13,242 nt of DNA from Hungateiclostridiaceae bacterium UBA3934 (GTDB taxonomy: Bacteria; Bacillota; Clostridia; Acetivibrionales; DTU013), in contig DGEE01000115.1 in the NCBI GenBank assembly GCA_002385815.1, positions 17,670-30,911 of the forward strand, given 5' to 3'. The translations under genes and the position numbers were made by a program. Numbering within the stretch: position 1 is the stretch's first letter; each line of letters starts with the position of its first letter. Below, piece by piece: positions 7,296-13,242 of the stretch. A model generated the notes under the pieces. That model had not been told where the DNA came from and made no database searches. It was given only the letters and a program-made list of their open reading frames with translations.

Positions 7296-7384
7296 TATGG
7301 TGACACTCTTCAGTAAGGAAGGAAAAAACACGGGGATATTCCTCTGAAGAAAGTGCCCGATTATGGCAGGGAGGTGTCACCATA
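7296..7384 (+). ncRNA. Three-way-junction leader RNA upstream of amaP (unknown class)
   Basis: TATGGTGACAC (7296-7306) pairs perfectly over 11 bp with GTGTCACCATA (7374-7384). Inside, TCTTCAG (7307-7313) pairs over 7 bp with CTGAAGA (7344-7350), continued by AGGAA (7316-7320) with TTCCT (7339-7343) across a two-base TA bulge. TGCC (7354-7357) can pair with GGCA (7365-7368). The result is a closing helix and two internal hairpins. It lies just after a -10 box and 61 bases before the amaP start, so it would be the 5' end of the operon transcript. I could not match it to a known riboswitch or T-box. A regulatory leader is an inference; a folded repeat element is the alternative. Confidence 0.5.
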
Positions 7385-7444
7385 GCTGAGGGATAGTCCA
7401 TTCATATGTGTTGTGACGCTCGAACATGAAGGGTGGTATGACGG

Positions 7445-8005
7445 GTGAAGATATTTTTCAGGATACTTTTAGCAATATATGCATTCTGTCTGGCTGTGTT
7501 TTCCGCATTCGCCATGTATGTGGCGATCTTTCCGGATGCTTATGTGGACATCTCAGAACATATTATACAGGCAATTTCGACTGATAATGCCACAGCGCTC
7601 AGGATAGCTGTCTTTGCTGTTGCACTGGTCTTTTTCGCTCTGAGTATAATGTTCCTGCTTTCAGGTGTCAGGAGCAGCAAGGATAAAAAAGCTGTCAGCA
7701 AACATACTAACATCGGAGAAATAAGTATTTCACTCAATTCCATCGAGAATATAGCAATAAACGCATCGAAAAAGACAAATGGAGTCCGGGAAACCAAGAC
7801 TTTGGTCAGGAAATCTGATGATGGAGTGGAGATAGAAATCAGACTGGTGGTGATGCCGGACATGAGCATCCCCGTCATAACTGAGGATGTGCAGCAGCGT
7901 GTGAAAAAATCTGTTGAAGATACGGCCGGTGTCATTGTAAAAGCTGTAAGGGTAGTAGTGGACAGCATATATTCCGGCATCACACACAGACCAAGGGTGG
8001 AATAA
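7445..8005 (+). CDS. amaP: Alkaline shock response membrane anchor protein (AmaP)
   Basis: Membrane protein of 186 residues with two N-terminal helices (about 3-28 and 52-75) followed by a soluble Asp23-like domain (about 90-180: EISISLNSIENIAINA, then EIRLVVMPDMSIP and VKKSVEDTAGVIV). In Staphylococcus aureus AmaP anchors Asp23 to the membrane; the asp23 gene directly upstream and the DUF2273 gene downstream reproduce that grouping. Start: GTG at 7445, eight bases after AAGGGTGG (7429-7436). The ATG at 7438 is in another frame. The gene is preceded by a structured leader RNA and is followed by the next gene after 13 bases, so it heads the operon. Confidence 0.85.
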   Translation: MKIFFRILLAIYAFCLAVFSAFAMYVAIFPDAYVDISEHIIQAISTDNATALRIAVFAVALVFFALSIMFLLSGVRSSKDKKAVSKHTNIGEISISLNSIENIAINASKKTNGVRETKTLVRKSDDGVEIEIRLVVMPDMSIPVITEDVQQRVKKSVEDTAGVIVKAVRVVVDSIYSGITHRPRVE

Positions 8006-8018
8006 GGAGGCAGGGACC

Positions 8019-8249
8019 ATGGATACAGAAAAGATCCTGGCATACTATAACGAACACCGTGGTGCAATAAAAGGGGCAGCCGCCGGACTCCTGCTGGCGG
8101 TACTCATACTGGTGCTTGGTTTTTTCAGGGTACTTTTTATTGCAATTTTGACTGGTGTAGGATATTATATCGGGAAAAGGATGCATGAGGACAAAAATTA
8201 CATAAAGAACCTCCTTGACAGAGTCCTGCCGCCTGGCACCTATCGTTGA
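8019..8249 (+). CDS. DUF2273 small membrane protein
   Basis: A 76-residue protein with two predicted membrane helices (about 18-38 and 39-52, hairpin-like) and a basic C-terminal tail (KRMHEDKNYIKNLLDRVLP). The length, the N-terminal YYNEHRGAIKGAAAG and the position next to asp23 and amaP fit the DUF2273 family. No biochemical role is established for it; a membrane partner for Asp23-type proteins is the usual guess. Start: ATG at 8019 with AAGGAGG at 8004-8010, a near-perfect ribosome binding site. The gene ends 39 bases before nusB. Confidence 0.85.
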   Translation: MDTEKILAYYNEHRGAIKGAAAGLLLAVLILVLGFFRVLFIAILTGVGYYIGKRMHEDKNYIKNLLDRVLPPGTYR

Positions 8250-8288
8250 GGAGCAGAGTTTTTACAGCAGTCAGAAGGAGGATGAAAG

Positions 8289-8735
8289 ATGGGAAGAAGA
8301 GCAGCCAGGGAAATGGCAATGAAGCTCTTATACCAGATGGAGATACAAAAGGATGATATAGAGGGTCAGCTCGGTCTTTTCTTTGAACAAAACAGTTTTT
8401 CAGAAAATGATTCAGCTTATATAAAAGATATCGTATATGGTGTGTATGGTAATTCGAAGTTTATTACCGATACCATAGAGAAACATTCCAGGGGCTGGAA
8501 GATTTCAAGAATATCCAAAATAGACCTGTCGATACTGAGACTCAGTATATATGAAATCTGTTTCAGGGATGACATACCTTTCAGTGTGTCTGTCAATGAA
8601 GCGGTTGAGCTGGCGAAGAAGTACAGCAGCGAGGATGCCGGTTCATTCATAAACGGCATACTGAGCAGGTTATCAGATATCAAGTCAGGTGCTGGAGACG
8701 AAAAATCAGATACAGAAAGTGAAGACGGTTATTGA
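8289..8735 (+). CDS. nusB: Transcription antitermination factor NusB
   Basis: All-helical RNA-binding protein (148 residues) that works with NusE/S10 at boxA sequences to prevent early termination of rRNA transcription. Family features: basic N-terminus GRRAAREMAMKLLYQMEIQ, the central RISKIDLSILRLSIYEI (about 75-91) and C-terminal VSVNEAVELAKKYSSEDA leading to FINGIL. Start: ATG at 8289 with AAGGAGG at 8276-8282. The last ~12 residues are an acidic tail (DEKSDTESEDGY). In many Firmicutes folD follows nusB; here xseA follows immediately. Confidence 0.95.
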   Translation: MGRRAAREMAMKLLYQMEIQKDDIEGQLGLFFEQNSFSENDSAYIKDIVYGVYGNSKFITDTIEKHSRGWKISRISKIDLSILRLSIYEICFRDDIPFSVSVNEAVELAKKYSSEDAGSFINGILSRLSDIKSGAGDEKSDTESEDGY

Positions 8736-8737
8736 AC

Positions 8738-9961
8738 ATGATGTCCGCAATGAATGTTTTGACTGTTTCCCAACTGAATAAATACATAAAGGACCTGATA
8801 TCGAAAGATGTTGTTTTGTCCGGATTATGGGTGAAAGGTGAAATATCCAATTTCAAAAACCATTATTCCGGTCATTTCTATTTCACACTCAAGGATGAAA
8901 AGTCGTTGCTGAAATGTGTTATGTTCAGATCAAATGCATCGTTGCTGCCTTTTATGCCGGAGAACGGCATGAAGGTCATTATCAGAGGATACATTTCGGT
9001 ATTCGAACGAGACGGTCAGTACCAGCTTTATGCTGAGGAGATGCAGCCTGACGGCATCGGGGCCCTTTACATAGCTTTTGAAAAGCTGAAGAAGAAGCTC
9101 GAAGCAGAGGGATTGTTCGATGCATCAAGAAAAAGAAGGCTGCCGTTTTTGCCTGGGGCTATCGGTGTTGTCACCTCATCCACCGGAGCCGTGATCAGAG
9201 ACATCATTAATGTGTTGAGCAGAAGATTCTACAATGTCAATTTGAAGCTCTATCCTGTCCAGGTCCAGGGAGAGCAGGCTGCCGGTCAGATAGCGGCTGC
9301 CGTACGCAGATTCAATGAACTTGACAATGTAGATGTAATTATAGTGGCAAGAGGAGGAGGGTCGCTTGAAGAGCTTTGGCCCTTCAATGAAGAGATCGTA
9401 GCCAGAAGCATATATGAGTCACGGATACCTGTGATTTCAGCTGTCGGACACGAAACTGATTTCACCATCGCTGATTTCGTTGCCGATGTTCGGGCTCCCA
9501 CTCCTTCAGCAGCGGCAGAGCTTGTCATGCCTGAGCGGGCAGTGGTGGAGAACCGCCTTGATGGATTGAGACTCCGCCTCAGAAATGCAGTAATGAAAAA
9601 AACATCCATGGAAAGACTCTTACTTAAGAGGATAGAAGGCAGTGTTGCATTCAGGCAGCCATTGAACAAAATCTATCAGGACAGAATGCTGCTGGATGTG
9701 CAGAAAAAATACATGCAGAAGGCATTATCTGCACTGAACACAGAATACAGAAACAGACTCTCGCTGCTGGCTGCTACACTTGATACACTGAGTCCGCTGA
9801 AATCACTGGCCAGAGGCTACAGTATAACAAAATCCAAAAAAGACGGCAGTCTGATAAAATCCATACATGCTGTCAGCGTGGGTGACAGGCTGGAGATCAG
9901 TCTGACCGACGGCAGACTTGGCTGCACTGTCGACAGTATCGAGGGGGATAACAATGGATAA
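8738..9961 (+). CDS. xseA: Exodeoxyribonuclease VII large subunit (XseA)
   Basis: Catalytic subunit of exonuclease VII, which degrades single-stranded DNA from both ends in complex with XseB. The 407-residue protein has an N-terminal OB-fold (about 5-100, including LWVKGEISNFKNHYSGHFYF), the catalytic core with GVVTSSTGAVIRDIINVLSR (about 144-163), ARGGGSLEELWPFNEE (about 206-221) and SAVGHETDFTIADFVADVRA (about 235-254), then a long helical region and the C-terminal YSITKSKKDGSLI. Start: no strong ribosome binding site exists; the first ATG (8738), two bases after the nusB stop, suggests translational coupling. ATGs at 8741 and 8750 and a TTG at 8732 are alternatives. It overlaps xseB by 8 bases. 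Confidence 0.95.
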   Translation: MMSAMNVLTVSQLNKYIKDLISKDVVLSGLWVKGEISNFKNHYSGHFYFTLKDEKSLLKCVMFRSNASLLPFMPENGMKVIIRGYISVFERDGQYQLYAEEMQPDGIGALYIAFEKLKKKLEAEGLFDASRKRRLPFLPGAIGVVTSSTGAVIRDIINVLSRRFYNVNLKLYPVQVQGEQAAGQIAAAVRRFNELDNVDVIIVARGGGSLEELWPFNEEIVARSIYESRIPVISAVGHETDFTIADFVADVRAPTPSAAAELVMPERAVVENRLDGLRLRLRNAVMKKTSMERLLLKRIEGSVAFRQPLNKIYQDRMLLDVQKKYMQKALSALNTEYRNRLSLLAATLDTLSPLKSLARGYSITKSKKDGSLIKSIHAVSVGDRLEISLTDGRLGCTVDSIEGDNNG

Positions 9962-10193
9962 TAAAGAAGTTACATTCGAACAGGCAATGGCAGAGCTTGA
10001 GGAGATAGTCAAGAAGCTTGAAAAAGGCGAATTGACGCTGGATGAGTCAATAAGTTTTTTCCGCAGAGGTGTCGAATTGACAAAATACTGCAGCAAGAAG
10101 CTCGATGAAGCAGAGCGCAGCATCACGATGCTTATCGAGGGAGAAAACGGTGTGACGGAAAAGGAGTTGCCCGAGTTGGAACAGGGGCGATGA
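9954..10193 (+). CDS. xseB: Exodeoxyribonuclease VII small subunit (XseB)
   Basis: Small helical partner of XseA, 79 residues, matching the usual length. The family motif is clear: FEQAMAELEEIVKKLEKGEL (about 7-26), then LDESISFFRRGVELTKYCSKKLDEAE. It binds the XseA helical region and is needed for activity. Start: ATG at 9954 with GAGGGGG at 9941-9947; an upstream in-frame TTG at 9918 would add 12 residues unlike the family. The ATG lies inside the xseA end, so the two are translationally coupled. Confidence 0.95.
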   Translation: MDNKEVTFEQAMAELEEIVKKLEKGELTLDESISFFRRGVELTKYCSKKLDEAERSITMLIEGENGVTEKELPELEQGR

Positions 10194-10218
10194 GTTGATA
10201 TCAGAACGGAAGGTGCAC

Positions 10219-11121
10219 ATGGACGGAACTTCAGATTTCAGAAAAAAATACGAAGAATATCTCAATATCGTGAATAACGCGCTCGACAGCAGTCTTGCAA
10301 CAGATGACAGGCCTGGAGCAGAAATATATAATGCGATGAAATACAGTCTGGCGGCCGGGGGAAAACGACTCAGACCGGTATTGTCACTTGCTGTGTGTGA
10401 AATGCTTGGCGGCAGTAAAAATGATATACTGCCCTTTGCATGTGCCATCGAAATGATACATACATACTCCCTCATACATGATGACCTTCCGGCAATGGAC
10501 AATGATGATTACAGACGCGGCGTGCCGTCGAATCACAAGGTATTCGGCGAAGCGATGGCGATCCTGGCAGGAGATGCGCTGCTCAACAAGGCTTTTGAAC
10601 TCATCGCATCCCATATGCGAAAAAAGGAAGGAGATCTGACAGCATGTGTGAAGGCGATGGAAGTGATAGCCTCCAATGCCGGCGCCGAAGGCATGATCCG
10701 CGGGCAGACCCTGGATATCAACTCTGAATGTTGCGAGCTTTCGGAAGACATTCTTGAATATATGCACAGATGCAAGACAGGAGCACTTATCAATGCGGCG
10801 GTACTGGCAGGCGCTTGCATTGGCGGAGCTGCAGAATCTGAATACGAAGCTCTGGCGGAATATGCCGCAAATATCGGCCTTGCATTTCAGATAAAGGACG
10901 ATATCATGGATGTGAAGGGAAGCACCGATCAGATGGGGAAACCATCAGGGAGCGACGCCATCTCCGGTAAAAACACGTATGCGACAGTGTATGGACTGGA
11001 ACAGGCGACCCGATTACTGGAAGGTTCTGTGGCGGCTGCTGTTGATGCCCTTGCCTGTTTTGGTGACAAAGCTGGTTTTTTACGGGATATTGCCTTCTAT
11101 ATAAGAGACAGGAATAACTGA
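10219..11121 (+). CDS. ispA: Polyprenyl (farnesyl) diphosphate synthase
   Basis: Short-chain prenyl transferase that condenses isopentenyl diphosphate with allylic primers, most likely to farnesyl diphosphate. The 300-residue protein shows GGKRLRPVLSLA (about 47-58), the first Asp-rich motif DDLPAMDND (about 87-95) with a Tyr five residues upstream, GQTLDI (about 162), KTGALI (about 184) and the second Asp-rich motif DDIMD (about 228-232). Start: ATG at 10219 with GGAAGGTG at 10208-10215. A TTG at 10195, seven bases after AGGGG (10183-10187) and almost touching the xseB stop, would add eight residues and cannot be excluded. With dxs downstream, the operon carries early and later steps of isoprenoid synthesis. 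Confidence 0.93.
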   Translation: MDGTSDFRKKYEEYLNIVNNALDSSLATDDRPGAEIYNAMKYSLAAGGKRLRPVLSLAVCEMLGGSKNDILPFACAIEMIHTYSLIHDDLPAMDNDDYRRGVPSNHKVFGEAMAILAGDALLNKAFELIASHMRKKEGDLTACVKAMEVIASNAGAEGMIRGQTLDINSECCELSEDILEYMHRCKTGALINAAVLAGACIGGAAESEYEALAEYAANIGLAFQIKDDIMDVKGSTDQMGKPSGSDAISGKNTYATVYGLEQATRLLEGSVAAAVDALACFGDKAGFLRDIAFYIRDRNN

Positions 11122-11289
11122 AGGTTACAGCAAAACACCGGAGTATGCATTTTTCATCCGGACGGCATCGACAGGCTGCAAAAAGAACGATAGTGATACT
11201 GGCATGATTGCGGATGAGTATAAGCCAGATAGAGTGATATAACGAGCCAATACGCAGATGGCTGTTTCAAATCTTGCTTTGGTGATTCT

Positions 11290-11317
11290 TTATCAGTTGG
11301 GGCATATATGTTATAAT
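11290..11317 (+). promoter_or_regulatory. Putative promoter of OLE RNA
   Basis: A perfect TATAAT (11312-11317) with TG at 11309-11310 forms an extended -10. TTATCA (11290-11295) is a four-of-six -35 match at 16-base spacing. Transcription would begin near 11324, just before the first arm of the terminal helix. It lies about 170 bases after the ispA stop, so OLE could be made both from this site and by read-through. Confidence 0.65.
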
Positions 11318-11323
11318 GGAGAT

Positions 11324-11985
11324 GCGAAAACAGGGTGGCGCAGTATTCTAGTCAGTACTGCCGCTTCTCAGGACGGGCCTAAAAATCCGTTAAAGGGCAT
11401 ATCGATGAAGTTCCTTGTGCCGGCTCGCTGCGCCCAGCGGTGGGTCGGTGCTGGGAGTTAAGGTTCAGGGGCGATCTGCAATGGCATGCAGGCGTTGACC
11501 CCTTTACCGTGGAGACCCTGACTTGTGGAAGAACTGCCGGACTCAGCCGTTCAGGTCTGCGGGCTCGACCTGCTGACTTCAGACGGGACGAGACTGCATT
11601 CGACTACGATCAGGGATTAAACCTGTTATGCGGTACTTCGGGTGCTGCGAACAGTGTAGCCTGCCTTGAGTGGGTATGGTGGATAATGGATCAGATGCAT
11701 GATTACTGGCCGGTATGAGTGCATTATTGCTGTTTGAAACCATGCTTGCAAAAGAGGCTAGGAAGCGGACAGACTGCCGGGGAAAACCCCTAGACTGTTC
11801 CTGAAAGAGATATGCTGAGGATTGCAGTGTGGACTAAGTGGTGATCAGGCTCTGCCAGCGGTAACGCTGCAGCTGCAGGTTCAAAGGGAAACCGCTGATT
11901 TGGCGACATTTCAGTACCTGCCGGGGAAATCCTGCCTGACCTAAGCCGCAAAATTAACTCAGCATATTGCCACCTTTTAATAAAC
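11324..11985 (+). ncRNA. ole: OLE RNA (Ornate Large Extremophilic noncoding RNA)
   Basis: A ~650-base block without credible coding content lies between ispA and a membrane-protein gene, the position where OLE RNA is found. AGGGTGGC (11332-11339) near the 5' end pairs with GCCACCTT (11969-11976) near the 3' end, so the whole RNA is closed by a terminal helix. Internal helices include GCAGTA/TACTGC (11340-11345, 11356-11361), a hairpin at 11630-11648, GGGG-AAAA-CCCC (11779-11790), a GTAA tetraloop hairpin (11856-11869), and a perfect 10-bp long-range helix (11810-11819 with 11958-11967). Size is close to the ~600 bases known for OLE. OLE forms a membrane-bound particle with OapA and is linked to tolerance of cold, alcohols and Mg2+ stress. 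Assignment rests on synteny, size and fold; I did not run a covariance model. Ends are approximate. Confidence 0.85.
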
Positions 11986-11997
11986 TTTAATTACAGA

Positions 11998-12032
11998 GGA
12001 AGGTCTGCAAAAGGATTTTTGCTGAAGCTTCC
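11998..12032 (+). other. Imperfect hairpin between OLE RNA and oapA
   Basis: GGAAG (11998-12002) pairs with CTTCC (12028-12032), and GCAAAA (12007-12012) pairs with TTTTGC (12017-12022) over a GGAT loop. There is no T-run, so a full terminator is unlikely. It may be a processing or stability element that separates the RNA from the oapA message. Confidence 0.3.
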
Positions 12033-12060
12033 CATTACATAGGATTACGGAGGAATATTT

Positions 12061-12702
12061 TTGGAGGATAATTACAGGCGTCCTGGCGGCGGAAGGAAAA
12101 GCAGGCTCAAGTCGTCGCCGGCTGCCAGTTTGAATGGCAATAATATTGTTTGGATCCTGACAATAACTATTGTGTCTTTTTTTATATCAGTGATACTTAC
12201 GGCTGCTTCATCCGATGTGCTGAAGGAAGCCAGGATTTTTACGGCATTTCTTGTTATCCTGATAATCATTCTGATAAACATCATATTCGATACCATTGGT
12301 ACGGCTGTGACTGCTGCAGAGGAAGCACCTTTTCATTCGATGGCATCCAGGAAAATGTATGGGGCAAAGCATGCAATCAAACTGATCAGGAATGCAGACA
12401 AGGTGTCCAATGTATGTAATGATGTTATCGGAGACATCTGTGGCATCATCAGCGGAGCAGCTGGTGCTTATTTGATTTTCAGGCTCATAGGAGATTCTGT
12501 GAAAGTATCGGCAGTGGAGCTGATAGTGACTGGCCTGATAACAGCATTGACGGTCGGAGGAAAAGCATTGGGTAAAATAATTGCATTGCAGAACAGTAAT
12601 TATATAATATACAGGGTAGGTACCATCATTTGTTTTCTGCAAAACAAAGTATTAGTTTTCGGGCAAAAAGGAAATGCGAAGAATGGCAGAAAAAAGAGAT
12701 AA
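12061..12702 (+). CDS. oapA: OLE-associated membrane protein OapA
   Basis: Membrane protein of 213 residues directly after the OLE RNA, as expected for its known partner, which binds OLE and holds it at the membrane. It has a basic N-terminal tail (RRPGGGRKSRLK), four predicted membrane helices (about 29-49, 58-80, 122-144 and 150-170), a charged loop between helices 2 and 3 (about 82-120, AAEEAPFHSMASRKMYGAK and CNDVIGD), and a basic C-terminus (KNGRKKR). The basic ends suit RNA contact. Start: TTG at 12061, about eight bases after ACGGAGGAAT (12047-12056); no ATG fits. The core resembles the DUF21 domain of CorC/CNNM transporters (see findings). The end overlaps the dxs start by 20 bases. 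Confidence 0.87.
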   Translation: MEDNYRRPGGGRKSRLKSSPAASLNGNNIVWILTITIVSFFISVILTAASSDVLKEARIFTAFLVILIIILINIIFDTIGTAVTAAEEAPFHSMASRKMYGAKHAIKLIRNADKVSNVCNDVIGDICGIISGAAGAYLIFRLIGDSVKVSAVELIVTGLITALTVGGKALGKIIALQNSNYIIYRVGTIICFLQNKVLVFGQKGNAKNGRKKR

Positions 12703-13242
12703 AACATATATCCTTTACAACATAAAATCACCTGAAGATATACGCAAGCTTGACATCCCCAGCCTGGAGAAGCTCGCTGAAGAAATCAGGGAGTTTCTTA
12801 TCGAACGGGTTTCCGTGACCGGAGGGCATCTTGCGTCAAACCTGGGCGTTGTAGAGCTGACACTGGCACTTCACAAGGTTTTCAGGACTCCACGGGACAA
12901 AATAATCTGGGATGTGGGTCATCAGTCATATGTCCACAAGATAATAACAGGCCGCAGAGACCGATTTGAAACATTGCGGCAGTTTGGCGGCATATCAGGA
13001 TTCCCCAAAAGCGCCGAGAGCGAATATGACAGTTTCGATACAGGACACAGCAGCACATCAGTTTCAGCTGCGCTGGGTTATGCAAGAGCCAGGGATATCC
13101 TGAACGAGGACTATTCTGTCGTCGCTGTCATAGGTGACGGGGCAATGACAGGAGGCATGGCCTTTGAAGCCCTGAACGATGTAGGGCGTTCACCCAATAA
13201 TATGATCATTATCCTGAATGACAACGGTATGTCCATAAGCAA
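12683..13242 (+). CDS. dxs: 1-deoxy-D-xylulose-5-phosphate synthase, N-terminal part
   Basis: Partial: 186 residues are seen before the window ends (full enzymes have about 620). Dxs joins pyruvate and glyceraldehyde 3-phosphate with thiamine diphosphate in the first step of the MEP isoprenoid pathway. Visible motifs: GGHLASNLGVVELTLALH (47-64), WDVGHQSYVHKIITGR (76-91), GGISGFPK (102-109), FDTGHSSTSVSAALG (118-132) and the thiamine-diphosphate site GDGAMTGGMAFEALND (151-166) with the following NDNGMSIS. Start: ATG at 12683, ten bases after AGGA (12669-12672); an in-frame ATG at 12674 is too close to that site. It lies inside the oapA end, so it is translationally coupled to it. With ispA upstream it forms the isoprenoid part of the operon. 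Confidence 0.95.
   Translation, partial: MAEKRDKTYILYNIKSPEDIRKLDIPSLEKLAEEIREFLIERVSVTGGHLASNLGVVELTLALHKVFRTPRDKIIWDVGHQSYVHKIITGRRDRFETLRQFGGISGFPKSAESEYDSFDTGHSSTSVSAALGYARARDILNEDYSVVAVIGDGAMTGGMAFEALNDVGRSPNNMIIILNDNGMSIS

Noticed and set aside
7428..7447. AGGGTGGTATGACGG resembles the T-box antiterminator motif
   Set aside because: The match breaks after GGTA, there is no stem I or terminator of T-box form, and the downstream gene is not an amino-acid or tRNA-ligase gene. The AAGGGTGG is better explained as the amaP ribosome binding site.
7540..8067. Long antisense open frame (175 codons) opposite amaP
   Set aside because: It mirrors the codon pattern of amaP, lacks any recognised domain and has no ribosome binding site.
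11122..11289. Possible terminator after ispA (CCGGA 11138-11142 with TCCGG 11157-11161)
   Set aside because: The stem is only 5 bp with a 14-base loop and no T-run follows; I see nothing else in this interval apart from the OLE promoter at its end.
11258..11718. Two open frames of 67 and 92 codons within the noncoding block
   Set aside because: They overlap the base-paired OLE RNA, have no ribosome binding site at their starts, resemble no family, and are frequent-by-chance lengths.
11324..11985. RNase P RNA or tmRNA as the identity of the structured RNA
   Set aside because: The length is too great for either, the conserved core motifs I know for them are not seen, and gene order fits OLE far better.

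Overview
The window reads as chromosome from an endospore-forming Clostridia (Firmicutes). Evidence is a complete spoIIIA operon (spoIIIAA to spoIIIAH), Asp23/AmaP family proteins, strong AGGAGG-type ribosome binding sites, many short gene overlaps, several TTG/GTG starts, and AGA/AGG/ATA-rich codon use. Base composition is moderate (mid-40s % GC, judged by eye). No insertion sequence, phage gene, CRISPR array, tRNA or rRNA was seen. The exact genus cannot be called from this sequence.

Layout, all genes on the + strand. (1) 1-1021: the C-terminal end of a very acidic zinc-ribbon protein with its terminator, then a type I signal peptidase and a second strong terminator. (2) 1128-6703: spoIIIAA-AB-AC-AD-AE-AF-AG-AH, the mother-cell channel genes that join forespore and mother cell during engulfment. 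A hairpin with repeat-like ends follows the operon. (3) 6770-7275: asp23, apparently a single-gene unit with its own extended -10 promoter and a perfect terminator. (4) 7287-13242: a long unit that starts with a TATAAT box and a three-way-junction leader RNA, then amaP, a DUF2273 gene, nusB, xseA, xseB and ispA. After ispA comes a ~650-nt structured noncoding RNA, then a four-helix membrane protein gene and dxs, which runs off the window end.

The main result is in region 4. The noncoding block between ispA and the membrane-protein gene has the genomic position, size, closed terminal helix and partner gene expected of OLE RNA (Ornate Large Extremophilic RNA) and its partner OapA. The xseA-xseB-ispA-OLE-oapA-dxs order is the classic setting of this ribonucleoprotein, which is membrane associated and linked to stress tolerance and Mg2+ homeostasis. 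ispA and dxs flank it with isoprenoid synthesis, and nusB, xseA and xseB supply transcription antitermination and exonuclease VII. OLE itself is a known class. What looks less described is that the OapA protein can be aligned by eye along its whole membrane core with the DUF21 domain of CorC/CNNM magnesium transporters, with no CBS domains. A second novel candidate is the three-way-junction RNA at 7296-7384, which would form the very 5' end of the operon that carries OLE. Its motifs resemble those of the hairpin on the other side of asp23.
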